A DNA stretch of 64,000 nucleotides from Parasalinivibrio latis (GCF_036825535.1 NZ_CP098812.1:2108001-2172000), one strand, 5' to 3'. Positions 26,042 through 35,230 are shown, counted from the first letter of the stretch. Translations and numbers: made by a program. The notes: a model not told the origin generated them from the letters alone.

Positions 26042-27387
26042 GGCTGTATTCCCAGTTTTTGCAAACGGCGTTTCAGCGCATGACGGGAAATATTGAGAAG
26101 TTTAGCTGCGTTCCCTTTATGTCCACCACTTTCCCTGAGCGCACCAAGAATGAGGCGTTTTTCTTCATTGGCCAGATGTTCCGTTATCTCACCGACGGAT
26201 TCCCCGTGTTTGGAAGCAAAGGCCTCCTTTTGATTTTCAGGAATCCGGGCTGAATACTCGTCGGGCAATTGCGCCATAGTCACCTCGCTGCCGCCATAGA
26301 GAACAGAAAGGCGCTCTACCAGATTTTTAAGCTCGCGGATATTACCCGGCCAATTGTATCCAGTAAGTATTTCAGTGACTTCCGGTGCAAAAGAAACCGG
26401 GTTGGAAGCCATTGAGTACGACACGGCAAAATGTTCGAGAAGAAGCGGAATGTCCTCTGAACGCTCGGAGAGCGCAGGCAGTTTTACAGGCATCACATTA
26501 AGCCGATAGTAAAGATCGGCCCGGAAGCCCCCTTCATCAACGGCGTCGGACAATGAGCGATTGGTCGCGGCGATGACCCGCACATTGGCCTGCTTTTCAT
26601 CTGTTGAACCAACAGGCCGGTAGCGTTGGCTTTCTAAAAACGAGAGCAACTTTGCTTGCATTGCCAGAGAAAGCTCCCCAATTTCGTCGAGAAACAACGT
26701 TCCTTCATTTGCTGCTTCTATCAGACCATTTCGGGATTTGTGGGCACCGGTATACGCTCCTTTCTCAACACCAAAGAGCTCTGACTCAAGCAACGTTTCT
26801 GGCAACGCCGCACAGTTCACTTCAACAAACGGTTTACGGGCTATCACACTCAAAGCATGTATTTCGGTCGCTGCAGCAGTTTTGCCCGTACCGGACTCGC
26901 CGAGAAGCAACACTGTCTTGGCCGGGCTTTTTGCGATAATGGCCAGTTCCTGACGAAGCTTTTCCATCACCGAACTGTTGCCGACCAGTCCCCGCCCGGC
27001 GGATTTATTAACCTGAAGGTGCCCCAGAAGCCGGGCTTTCAGCGCTTTGATGTCAAACGGCTTGGTGACGAAGTCTCTGGCTCCGCGCTTGACCGCATCA
27101 ACAGCGGTTTTAATATCACCGTGCGCTGACATCATATAAACCGGGCTATCCGGTAACATGGCTATCAGTCGTTCCAGCGGGTTTAAATCGTCGCTGTCCG
27201 GAAGGCGTAAATCCAGCAAAATCACCTCAGGGCGCAATGAATTCGCCCTGGATAAGCCATCCTCAGCGGTATGAGCAACGGCGACATCATATCCCGGGTC
27301 ACGCAGTGCGATTTGCAGCGAACGGGTGAGCGCCACCTCATCGTCAATAATCAACAGCAGTGGCTTCTTGCCCGGCTGATTGCTCAT
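26038..27387 (-). CDS. NtrC-family sigma-54 response regulator
   Basis: About 449 residues from the ATG at 27385-27387, which has AAGG 9 bases upstream; an in-frame TTG lies 18 bases further up. Receiver domain (about 8-120) with DD (LIIDDEV), phospho-acceptor Asp in ILLDLRLPD and Lys in FVTKPFD. AAA+ domain with GESGTGKT (Walker A), GAYTGA (the sigma-54 contact loop with Tyr instead of the usual Phe) and LFLDEIGEL (Walker B). C-terminal Fis-type HTH (NAAKLLNISRHALKRRLQKLG). It overlaps both the kinase gene and the binding-protein gene and likely activates the promoter at 24557-24573. Confidence 0.93.
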   Translation of the reverse strand: MSNQPGKKPLLLIIDDEVALTRSLQIALRDPGYDVAVAHTAEDGLSRANSLRPEVILLDLRLPDSDDLNPLERLIAMLPDSPVYMMSAHGDIKTAVDAVKRGARDFVTKPFDIKALKARLLGHLQVNKSAGRGLVGNSSVMEKLRQELAIIAKSPAKTVLLLGESGTGKTAAATEIHALSVIARKPFVEVNCAALPETLLESELFGVEKGAYTGAHKSRNGLIEAANEGTLFLDEIGELSLAMQAKLLSFLESQRYRPVGSTDEKQANVRVIAATNRSLSDAVDEGGFRADLYYRLNVMPVKLPALSERSEDIPLLLEHFAVSYSMASNPVSFAPEVTEILTGYNWPGNIRELKNLVERLSVLYGGSEVTMAQLPDEYSARIPENQKEAFASKHGESVGEITEHLANEEKRLILGALRESGGHKGNAAKLLNISRHALKRRLQKLGIQP

Positions 27388-29104
27388 CTCGGTCATCCTT
27401 TTCAACGTGGATCTTGTTATTAAACCTCAGCGAAACCCTTGTTCCTTTACCGGGTTCGCTGTCAAAGTCCAGATGCGCCTTATTAAGCTCCGCAAGACGC
27501 AACGACACGGCAAGTCCAAGCCCGGTTCCCGTGGTTTTGGTGGTGTAAAACGGCTGGGTGACTGACGCGATCTGGTTCTCATCCATACCGCATCCCTGAT
27601 CTTCTACAGTGATTTCCGCGCCCGTTTCCGTCATAGCCGTTTTAAGCGTTATGTCACTGCCCGAGGCTGAAGCTTCAAGGGCATTGATTAGCAGGTTCAT
27701 GACAATTTGCTGAATCTGGTTTTCATCGACCCGCACGAGCACGGTATTTTCTGTTTCCACCCTAAGCGAAACACCCCTTTCCTTTGCCATTGGTGCAATC
27801 AGGGCTGAAAGCCGGCTTACGACCTTTTCTAGGGACACCGCCTTACTGTCTGGATGTGGTGGCCGGGCGTATTCAAGCAACGAGGAAATCAGTAGGTTTA
27901 TCCGGTCGATCTCACCGGTCATCAATGACTGGAGTTCTCGATCTTCTGCCGTACCTTCTGGGAGTGCCTGGACGCACACTTTGATGGTTGCAAGCGGGTT
28001 CCTGATCTCATGAGCAATTCCGGTCGCAAACTCCCCCCAGACGGCTTTGCGTTCAGCTTCCCCCCTTGCCAGCAACAGGGAGTCGAGATGGTCAGTCATC
28101 CGGTTAAACGCCCGGGCTAGCAAGGTGATTTCATCGTTGCCAGATGTGCTCAACGGCGCTCGCCACTCCCCTTCAGAAACGGCATTAGCCGCATCTATCA
28201 GCGGGAAAACACGGCGCCTGACCCGTCTAACCAGGAAATAGAAAAAGGTAGACACCAACAGCAGCACAAGCCCTGCCATCACCAGCACCAAAACACGTTG
28301 CTGGTCTTTGGCGAGTATGGGCTCAGCGCCAGATGCTTTATGCAATGACCAGCCAGGCAGCATTTCAAGGGAGATCCCATTAGCTGTCTGGTGACCGATA
28401 TCCCGGCCAAGGACGTCGAAGCATCCGGCAGTATCGATGTTAAGGCAGGACGGCTGACCAAAATCCAGCGGTGAATATGAAAGGTAAGCAGTTAAGCTGG
28501 CAAGCCGCACCTGAAAAGCGAGATAACCCGGCACTTTACCGTCCACAGGCGAAGCCGGCATGGGTATCGCTGTCAAATACCAGCCAGACAACCCCGGAGT
28601 TGCCGGTTGCGGCCCGATAAAAATTGCATCGCCAAACCTTGATACTGGCAAACCGGAGGTAACAAACTGACCTTTCCCCCAGTAGGGAAACCCACTGGCG
28701 CTCTGGCCGGGCAACGCATTTACCAAGTTCCAGTCTGCATCAAAAAACAGCGCGCCGTAAATTTCAGGACGGTCGATATCGAAGTAGATAAGACTCAGGG
28801 TCTGGGAGTGTTCCGGCAAGGCATCCGGCGTTTCGAACATGAGGGGAATTTCGGGTAATTCGGATATTGCTTCAAGAGCATGTAAATGCTGGCGCACAAA
28901 GTGGTGCATACTGTTTTGAACCTGGGTCAAGCTCTGGTATGCCCGTTCTTTTGCCATATCCGCAACAAGCCCCGCCGTGAGGCGATCGTAGACAAGAACC
29001 GTGACAATAAGCGGTACACTGGCAACCAACAGTGACAGCAGGAAAAAACGCCGTACAAGGCTGTTTTTCCAAAATCCGATAGAAGGTATAGGTCGTGTGG
29101 TCAC
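27344..29104 (-). CDS. Sensor histidine kinase with large periplasmic domain
   Basis: About 586 residues from the GTG at 29102-29104, preferred because GGAG lies 7 bases upstream; an ATG at 29150-29152 in the same frame has no visible ribosome-binding site. TM1 (about 17-40, FLLSLLVASVPLIVTVLVY), a 230-residue periplasmic sensor region, TM2 (about 275-298), HAMP, HisKA with HEIRNPLATIKV and a HATPase domain (NLLINALEA, DQGCGMD, TGTGLGLAV). It phosphorylates the NtrC-type partner encoded downstream. The adjoining binding-protein gene suggests a three-component sensor. Confidence 0.93.
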   Translation of the reverse strand: MTTRPIPSIGFWKNSLVRRFFLLSLLVASVPLIVTVLVYDRLTAGLVADMAKERAYQSLTQVQNSMHHFVRQHLHALEAISELPEIPLMFETPDALPEHSQTLSLIYFDIDRPEIYGALFFDADWNLVNALPGQSASGFPYWGKGQFVTSGLPVSRFGDAIFIGPQPATPGLSGWYLTAIPMPASPVDGKVPGYLAFQVRLASLTAYLSYSPLDFGQPSCLNIDTAGCFDVLGRDIGHQTANGISLEMLPGWSLHKASGAEPILAKDQQRVLVLVMAGLVLLLVSTFFYFLVRRVRRRVFPLIDAANAVSEGEWRAPLSTSGNDEITLLARAFNRMTDHLDSLLLARGEAERKAVWGEFATGIAHEIRNPLATIKVCVQALPEGTAEDRELQSLMTGEIDRINLLISSLLEYARPPHPDSKAVSLEKVVSRLSALIAPMAKERGVSLRVETENTVLVRVDENQIQQIVMNLLINALEASASGSDITLKTAMTETGAEITVEDQGCGMDENQIASVTQPFYTTKTTGTGLGLAVSLRLAELNKAHLDFDSEPGKGTRVSLRFNNKIHVEKDDRDEQSAGQEATAVDY

Positions 29105-29219
29105 AGTCAAGCTCCGTCTGAATGAAACCTTGTTGGGGTAAAAACGTATCATTCTGCAGACCCAACCACGCTAACAGTTTCATAAAGATGAGTTAACCAG
29201 ACATAAGTCTAAAACTGGC

Positions 29220-31103
29220 TTATTTCACACCCAAATCCTTCAGGCGTTTATAGATTGTGTTTCGGCTCACACCCAATGCAGAAGCCGTTTTGCTGATGTT
29301 CCCGCCAAATGCGGCATAGACTTTTGGTAATGATTCACGCCAGTCTGCATCCTCTTCGACCTGAATATCTGCATTATCCGGTTCCGGCACAGCCGCTTGC
29401 AGGTCGAGGTAAAAATCATCCGGAAGATGATGCGGTGAAATCTCATCCCCTGCCGACATCACGGTTGCAACCCTTAGTACGTTGTAGAGTTGACGGATAT
29501 TACCTGGCCAGTTATGGCTTTCAAAAAGGTTAAAGACTTCTTCACTGATTTCGGTCTGACCGTCGTATTCATCCAAAGAGCGGAGCACAGTTTCAGCCAG
29601 TGAGCGCAAATCTTCCCGTTCCCTTAGCGAAGGCAGGAAAACCGTCAGGCCATTCACCCTGTAATAGAGGTCGTCCCTGAAACGCTGCTGTTTCACAAGA
29701 TTGCGGAGGGGTTGGTGCGTTGCGCACACCAGCCGGAAATCAACCGGGTAGCTTTCTGAACTGCCAAGTGGGGTTACCCGTTTTTCCTGCAAGACCCTGA
29801 GCAAACGGGCTTGCACGTTCAAAGGCATGTCTCCGATTTCGTCCAGGAACAGTGTGCCACCGTCGGCGCGGCGGATATAACCGGTACTCCCTTTTTGGTT
29901 GGCACCGGTAAACGCGCCCTTTACGTACCCGAAGAGTTCTGACTCCACCAGCTCTGTTGGGATTGCCGCGCAATTCACTGCCACCAGCTCTTTATCGGAG
30001 CGCGGAGAAGAGGCATGAAATGCGGTAACAAACACCTCTTTGCCAACGCCGGTTTCCCCCTGGATAAGCAGCGGGATATCGCTGTGTACCACATTCAGCC
30101 CCTGCTCCACCGCTCGCTGCATCTTCTGGTCACCAAGCGCCAGTGACATCAGTGCCTGTGGATCGCCAAAATCCTGAGGCGGGATCTTTGGTGGCCGGGC
30201 ATCCCTGGCCACCAAATGTTGCCGAATATCCGCGACGCTCCCACGGGTCTGGGATACTGCCGGCTTTCGGATGACCGCAAATAATGGGTAATTGGCCAGA
30301 CAATTAAAGTTGAGTACCTGTCGCTCCGGGTGCGCACTAAGTTGAAGCGGCTTGATACCTGTTACCTGTTCAATTGCCAGTCCTTTCAGTTCCGTTCCCA
30401 TCAACAAATCAGCCCGGCGGTTGGAAGCGACAATCAGCCCTTCTTCATCAAACACCAGCAAACCAGACCACTGGCTGTCTATGTTGTCCGGGTTGGTATT
30501 GAAGATAAACAGGTAATAGTGCTGACGATAGGTAGCGATAATGAGCTGGTTTTCCACCGCCTGCGTCATCACCCTTACCATTCCATTCACATGGGTGGTA
30601 GGCAGGTAAGCATCGCTGGAAATATTGAGGACACCGACCACTTCACGGCGGGAATCGAAAATAGGTGCTGCGGAAGCGCTCATATAACGGTTGGCAACCA
30701 GGTAGTGTTCATCCCGCCCGACTTCTATGGCTTTTCCAGTTGCGAGCGCTGTCCCAATAGCATTTGTACCATTATATTGCTCCACCCAGGATGTCCCTGA
30801 CTCAAAGAGGCTTCGCTCCATTTGCGTAATAAAGGATGGACGTCCCCAGGAATTAATAAGGTTCCCATATTGGTCAGCCAGCAACACCAGGCTGTTGCTG
30901 TTTACAAGGATGTTTTCGTAGTAAGGCAGTACCTGCTCTTCGGTTGCCACAATCAGGTCCCGGGTTCCCTCACGGGCGTCTTCCCGTTCCCCCCGGTTAA
31001 GCTGAACAATCTGCGGCCGGCTTTGCGGTCTTAAGCCAAAATCCTTACATCTCACCCAGGATTCATGAATCGCTCGCTGGTGATTGAGTTGTTCTTTGCT
31101 CAT
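29220..31103 (-). CDS. AcoR-like sigma-54-dependent transcriptional activator
   Basis: 627 residues. An N-terminal GAF-type sensory region (about 60-190, NGTNAIGTALATGKAIEVGRDEHYL) resembles AcoR-type activators, then a PAS-like segment (LLVFDEEGLIVASNRRADLL), the AAA+ domain (GETGVGKE Walker A, GAFTGA loop, LFLDEIGDM Walker B) and a Fis-type HTH (NISKTASALGVSRNTIYKRLKDLG). AcoR-family activators respond to small metabolites such as acetoin or glycerol derivatives rather than to phosphorylation. It is divergent from the Glp-type ABC operon, which has its own sigma-54 promoter and inverted repeats, so it very likely controls that operon. Confidence 0.93.
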   Translation of the reverse strand: MSKEQLNHQRAIHESWVRCKDFGLRPQSRPQIVQLNRGEREDAREGTRDLIVATEEQVLPYYENILVNSNSLVLLADQYGNLINSWGRPSFITQMERSLFESGTSWVEQYNGTNAIGTALATGKAIEVGRDEHYLVANRYMSASAAPIFDSRREVVGVLNISSDAYLPTTHVNGMVRVMTQAVENQLIIATYRQHYYLFIFNTNPDNIDSQWSGLLVFDEEGLIVASNRRADLLMGTELKGLAIEQVTGIKPLQLSAHPERQVLNFNCLANYPLFAVIRKPAVSQTRGSVADIRQHLVARDARPPKIPPQDFGDPQALMSLALGDQKMQRAVEQGLNVVHSDIPLLIQGETGVGKEVFVTAFHASSPRSDKELVAVNCAAIPTELVESELFGYVKGAFTGANQKGSTGYIRRADGGTLFLDEIGDMPLNVQARLLRVLQEKRVTPLGSSESYPVDFRLVCATHQPLRNLVKQQRFRDDLYYRVNGLTVFLPSLREREDLRSLAETVLRSLDEYDGQTEISEEVFNLFESHNWPGNIRQLYNVLRVATVMSAGDEISPHHLPDDFYLDLQAAVPEPDNADIQVEEDADWRESLPKVYAAFGGNISKTASALGVSRNTIYKRLKDLGVK

Positions 31104-31144
31104 TATTTCCCCGGATTCATGCGCGAATACGAACGTTAATCTGG

Positions 31145-31207
31145 TGTTAATTGTTGTTCATTTGATGTTAACACTTAACAATTACTTCGGATCATCTTTT
31201 TTTAACA
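31145..31207. promoter_or_regulatory. Cluster of TGTTAA/TTAACA half-sites, putative enhancer
   Basis: Four 6-bp half-sites occur: TGTTAA at 31145 and 31166, TTAACA at 31175 and 31202. The middle pair forms the perfect inverted repeat TGTTAACACTTAACA (31166-31180), and TAATTGTT (31148-31155) is mirrored by AACAATTA (31177-31184). The cluster is 70-130 bases upstream of the -24/-12 element, the usual enhancer distance for sigma-54 activators. Confidence 0.7.
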
Positions 31208-31277
31208 ATCTGGCGAATTGCGCTTTATATAGTTGATATAAATGATTTTTTAGATTTTTAAACACTCTGAAACACAC

Positions 31278-31294
31278 TTGGCACGCTACTCGCA
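31278..31294 (+). promoter_or_regulatory. Sigma-54 (-24/-12) promoter for the Glp-type ABC operon
   Basis: TTGGCACGCTACTCGCA has a full -24 block and, ten bases after GG, the invariant GC (TCGC instead of TTGC in the -12 block). It is 42 bases before the first ATG of the operon at 31337. Activator and enhancer lie just upstream. Confidence 0.82.
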
Positions 31295-31336
31295 ATCTGT
31301 ACCCGGAATGGAATCACGCCAAGGAGTACAAACGAG

Positions 31337-32437
31337 ATGGCGCTCGTATTAGAAAATGTGAACCGGATAGTCGATGGCGAGCATTGGATCAAAGATGCAA
31401 ACCTGTCCCTCGATCCTGGCTCTTTTAATGTTCTGCTCGGACGCACCTTAGCGGGCAAAACAACATTGATGCGTATTATGGCCGGGCTGGATCGCCCTAA
31501 TAGCGGACGCGTCCTTTTTCATGGTGTGGATGTGACTGGTGTGCCCGTGCGCGAGCGCAATGTATCGATGGTTTACCAACAATTTATTAATTACCCCAAC
31601 CTGACCGTATTCGACAACATCGCCTCCCCGCTTCGCCTGGAAAAACTCAAAGATGAAGAAATCAAAGAGCGTGTATATGCCGTTGCCAAGATGCTGCATA
31701 TCGACCCTTTTTTAAAGCGTCTCCCGCTTGAACTGTCTGGCGGCCAACAGCAGCGTACAGCCATGGCACGGGCACTGGTGAAGGATGCAGACCTTATTTT
31801 GTTCGATGAGCCGTTGGTAAACCTTGACTACAAACTGCGGGAAGAACTTCGCCAGGAAATGCGCGAATTGTTCGCAGAGCGCAATACCATCGCTGTCTAT
31901 GCCACCACCGAACCCAATGAGGCACTGGCCTTGGGCGGAAATGTTGTTCTTCTCCATGAAGGGGAGGTGTTGCAACACGGCCCCACGCCGGAGGTTTACC
32001 ACAACCCGGCCAGTGTGGCGGCAGCAGAGCTGTTTGGCGAGCCGCCGATCAACCTTATCAGCGGCACAGTCAGTGAGAAAACCGTCTCTTTTGCCGATTA
32101 TGTCCATTTCCCGCTGAACACAGATTTGGGCGACTTGCCCACCGGCCATTACCAGTTCGGTATTCGCCCCAACCACCTGTCTTTAGTGCCGGGTAACGAC
32201 GATGACCTTGAACTGTCTGTTGATGTCGAACTGGCAGAAATCAGCGGCAGTGAAACCTTTTTGCACGTCAGAAACCGTAATTTTTCGCTGGTATTACACC
32301 TTCCCGGTGTTCATGACTACGCCGTGGACGAAAAGATCAAAATTTATGTCCCGACACACAAGTTGTACGTGTTTTCCCAGGACAACCAACTCATCCAGGC
32401 GGCTCGCCGCGTGAAGGAGGGAATTCACTATGGCTGA
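31337..32437 (+). CDS. glpS: GlpS-type ABC ATPase
   Basis: 366 residues of the MalK/UgpC type: nucleotide-binding domain (about 1-230) and a C-terminal regulatory TOBE domain. Walker A is GRTLAGKTTL, as in GlpS proteins of the glycerol ABC system, Q-loop YQQFINYPN, signature LSGGQQQR intact, Walker B LILFDEPLVNLD intact. The H-loop His expected after the D-loop is replaced: AVYATTEPNEALALG where relatives have VTHDQ-EA. Overlaps glpT by 8 bases. Forms a heterodimer with GlpT. Confidence 0.9.
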   Translation: MALVLENVNRIVDGEHWIKDANLSLDPGSFNVLLGRTLAGKTTLMRIMAGLDRPNSGRVLFHGVDVTGVPVRERNVSMVYQQFINYPNLTVFDNIASPLRLEKLKDEEIKERVYAVAKMLHIDPFLKRLPLELSGGQQQRTAMARALVKDADLILFDEPLVNLDYKLREELRQEMRELFAERNTIAVYATTEPNEALALGGNVVLLHEGEVLQHGPTPEVYHNPASVAAAELFGEPPINLISGTVSEKTVSFADYVHFPLNTDLGDLPTGHYQFGIRPNHLSLVPGNDDDLELSVDVELAEISGSETFLHVRNRNFSLVLHLPGVHDYAVDEKIKIYVPTHKLYVFSQDNQLIQAARRVKEGIHYG

Positions 32438-33569
32438 AATCCGGCTTGAATCTCTGGCACACAGTTACTCGGCCAACCCTCAGTCGGTCGATGACTATGC
32501 GATACGCCGTATGAACCATGTTTGGGCAGATGGCGGTGCCTATGCGCTGCTTGGCCCTTCCGGCTGTGGCAAAAGCACCATGCTGAATATCATTTCAGGT
32601 CTGCTTCGTCCGTCGGAAGGCTTTGTGAAGTTCGACGGTATTGATGTGAAAGAGCTGGAACCACAGGAGCGGAACATCGCTCAGGTTTTCCAGTTCCCCG
32701 TCATTTACGACACCATGACGGTGTTTGATAACCTCGCGTTCCCGCTTCGCAACATGAAGGCACCTGAAGCCAAAATCCGGTCTAAAGTCACCGAGATTGC
32801 AGAAATTCTGGAGCTGACACCGGTGCTGAAGAAGAAAGCGCAGCACCTGAGCGCTGACGAAAAGCAGAAAGTGTCCATGGGGCGTGGCCTTGTAAGGGAT
32901 GACGTATCCGCCATCCTGTTTGACGAGCCACTGACCGTTATTGACCCGCACCTGAAATGGAAACTTCGCCGCAAGCTCAAGCAGATCCATGAACAGTTCA
33001 ATATCACCATGATTTACGTCACCCATGACCAGCTAGAAGCCGCCACTTTTGCGGACAAAATTGCGGTGATGTATGACGGTGCCATTGTTCAGTTCGGGAC
33101 ACCACGCGAACTGTTTGAACAGCCAAACCACACTTTTGTCGGCTTTTTTATCGGCAGCCCCGGCATGAACCTTATCGAGGTAAACGAAGTCAGTGACGGC
33201 GTCATTTTTGACGGGATGCGCATGGCACTCTCTCCAAGCCAACAGGCAGCCCTGGGGGCAACCGACAGTAAAAACATCAAAGTGGGTATCCGACCGGAGT
33301 TTGTCCACCTGTGGGATGAGCAGCGTGATGATGCCTGGCCAGCGTCACTGACTCATGTCGAAGACTTGGGCACTTATAAAATCCTGACACTCAAGCTGGG
33401 CAACCAGACCATTAAAACCCGCCTGGCGGAAGAAGTGGACGTACCCGATAGCGATATCTGGGTCAGCTTCCCTTCCCAGTGGCTCAAGTTATATATCGAC
33501 GAATACCTGGTTGGTGAGGAAGCGGACGAACTGCCATCAGAGGAACAAGGAGGCCCCGATGCAGCTTAA
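32430..33569 (+). CDS. glpT: GlpT-type ABC ATPase (glycerol ABC, not the G3P antiporter)
   Basis: 379 residues. NBD plus C-terminal TOBE-like domain. Walker A GPSGCGKST, Q-loop FQFPVIYDT, Walker B AILFDEPLTVID and H-loop YVTHDQLEA are canonical, but the signature motif is LSADEKQKVSMGRGL instead of LSGGQ. Its defects are complementary to those of GlpS. Name follows the Rhizobium glycerol ABC transporter convention and should not be confused with the glycerol-3-phosphate antiporter GlpT. C-terminus overlaps the start of the permease by 11 bases. Confidence 0.9.
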   Translation: MAEIRLESLAHSYSANPQSVDDYAIRRMNHVWADGGAYALLGPSGCGKSTMLNIISGLLRPSEGFVKFDGIDVKELEPQERNIAQVFQFPVIYDTMTVFDNLAFPLRNMKAPEAKIRSKVTEIAEILELTPVLKKKAQHLSADEKQKVSMGRGLVRDDVSAILFDEPLTVIDPHLKWKLRRKLKQIHEQFNITMIYVTHDQLEAATFADKIAVMYDGAIVQFGTPRELFEQPNHTFVGFFIGSPGMNLIEVNEVSDGVIFDGMRMALSPSQQAALGATDSKNIKVGIRPEFVHLWDEQRDDAWPASLTHVEDLGTYKILTLKLGNQTIKTRLAEEVDVPDSDIWVSFPSQWLKLYIDEYLVGEEADELPSEEQGGPDAA

Positions 33570-34428
33570 AACTGAAGACAACCGCGCCTGGTGGCTAGTT
33601 ATCCCTGTCTTCCTGCTGGTGGCGTTTTCCGCCATCGTGCCCCTGATGACGGTGGTCAACTATTCCATCCAGGATATCTTTGACCAAAACACTGCCTATT
33701 TTGTGGGTTCAGAGTGGTACAAGGAAATCCTTAATGACCCACGCCTGCACGATTCACTGCTTCGCCAGATCATCTACTCGTTCTGCGTGCTGGCGATTGA
33801 AATCCCACTCGGCATTGCAGTGGCACTCACCATGCCAACCAAGGGTTTCAAAGCCTCGCTTACCCTGATTGTGCTCGCTGTCCCGCTGCTGATTCCCTGG
33901 AACGTAGTGGGCACCATCTGGCAGATCTTTGGCCGGGCTGATATCGGCCTGCTAGGCTGGTTCCTTAATAGCATCGGTGTGGACTACAACTACGCTTCAG
34001 ACCCGATGGATGCGTGGATTACGGTATTGGTGATGGACGTCTGGCACTGGACTTCCCTCGTTGCCCTGCTCTGTTATTCCGGCCTGCGGGCAATCCCGGA
34101 TGTGTACTACCAGGCAGCGAAAATCGACCGGGCATCTTCCTGGGCGGTGTTCCGCTATATTCAGTTGCCGAAGCTGAAAAGCGTACTGCTCCTTGGTGTC
34201 CTGCTGCGCTTTATGGACAGCTTTATGATTTACACCGAGCCGTTTGTCCTGACCGGTGGTGGCCCCGGTAACTCAACCACATTCCTGTCCCAGGCATTGA
34301 CCAAGATGGCAGTCGGCCAGTTCGACCTCGGCCCTGCAGCCGCTTTCTCCATCATTTATTTCCTGATCATCCTGCTGGTGTGCTGGTTGTTCTACACCTC
34401 AATGACTGCGCTGGATAAGGAGAAATAA
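33559..34428 (+). CDS. glpP: GlpP-type ABC permease
   Basis: 289 residues from the ATG at 33559, which follows AAGGAGG; an ORF from 33511 would extend into glpT without support. Six transmembrane segments with a first helix at about 10-32 (WWLVIPVFLLVAFSAIVPL). The EAA loop is AAKIDRASSWAVFRYIQLPKLK, with conserved FxxIxLP. Membrane half of the Glp-type importer. Confidence 0.9.
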   Translation: MQLKTEDNRAWWLVIPVFLLVAFSAIVPLMTVVNYSIQDIFDQNTAYFVGSEWYKEILNDPRLHDSLLRQIIYSFCVLAIEIPLGIAVALTMPTKGFKASLTLIVLAVPLLIPWNVVGTIWQIFGRADIGLLGWFLNSIGVDYNYASDPMDAWITVLVMDVWHWTSLVALLCYSGLRAIPDVYYQAAKIDRASSWAVFRYIQLPKLKSVLLLGVLLRFMDSFMIYTEPFVLTGGGPGNSTTFLSQALTKMAVGQFDLGPAAAFSIIYFLIILLVCWLFYTSMTALDKEK

Positions 34429-34432
34429 GACC

Positions 34433-35230
34433 ATGAAACGCAAAACTATTGGCCTTTTAGCCTACATCCTTTTCCTGTTCCTGCCGGTCTACTGGCTGCT
34501 GATGATGTCGTTCAAGACCAATGAAGAAATTCTTGGTGAGCTGACGTTCTGGCCGACCAATTTCACCCTGGACAATTACGCGGTGATTTTCACCGACCCA
34601 TCCTGGTACACCGGCTATATAAACTCATTGATCTACGTATCGATGAACACCGTCATTTCGCTGCTGGTTGCCCTGCCGGCTGCCTATGCTTTCTCCCGGT
34701 ATCGCTTTATCGGTGACAAGCATATGTTCTTCTGGCTGCTGACCAACAAGATGGCACCGCCGGCGGTATTCCTGCTGCCATTTTTCCAGCTCTATTCTTC
34801 TGTCGGGCTTTTCGATACCCACATTGCCGTCGCACTCGCACACTGCCTGTTCAATGTGCCACTGGCGGTATGGATCCTGGAAGGCTTTATGTCCGGCGTA
34901 CCCAAAGAGATTGACGAGACTGCTTATATCGACGGTTACAGTTTCCCGAAATTTTTTGTGCGGTTGTTCCTGCCGATGATCCGCTCCGGCATTGGGGTAA
35001 CCGCCTTTTTCTGCTTCATGTTCAGCTGGGTTGAACTGCTCCTGGCACGGACACTGACGTCTGTAAACGCCAAACCCATCGTGGCCACAATGACACGGAC
35101 AGTCAGCGCCTCCGGAATTGACTGGGGCGTTCTGGCTGCAGCCGGGATTCTCACCATCTTGCCGGGTCTCCTGGTGATCTGGTTTGTCCGTAACCACATC
35201 GCGAAAGGCTTCGCGCTCGGGCGTGTTTAA
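34433..35230 (+). CDS. glpQ: GlpQ-type ABC permease
   Basis: 265 residues, MalG-like permease with first helix at 6-24 and EAA loop IDETAYIDGYSFPKFFVRLFLP (about residue 160). It pairs with GlpP, 4 bases downstream of it. Not related to the GlpQ glycerophosphodiesterase; the name follows the glycerol ABC system. Confidence 0.9.
   Translation: MKRKTIGLLAYILFLFLPVYWLLMMSFKTNEEILGELTFWPTNFTLDNYAVIFTDPSWYTGYINSLIYVSMNTVISLLVALPAAYAFSRYRFIGDKHMFFWLLTNKMAPPAVFLLPFFQLYSSVGLFDTHIAVALAHCLFNVPLAVWILEGFMSGVPKEIDETAYIDGYSFPKFFVRLFLPMIRSGIGVTAFFCFMFSWVELLLARTLTSVNAKPIVATMTRTVSASGIDWGVLAAAGILTILPGLLVIWFVRNHIAKGFALGRV

Noticed and set aside
29220..31103. Calling the regulator AcoR and predicting acetoin catabolism
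   Set aside because: No acetoin genes are near; the divergent operon is a Glp-type importer, so only the family level is claimed.
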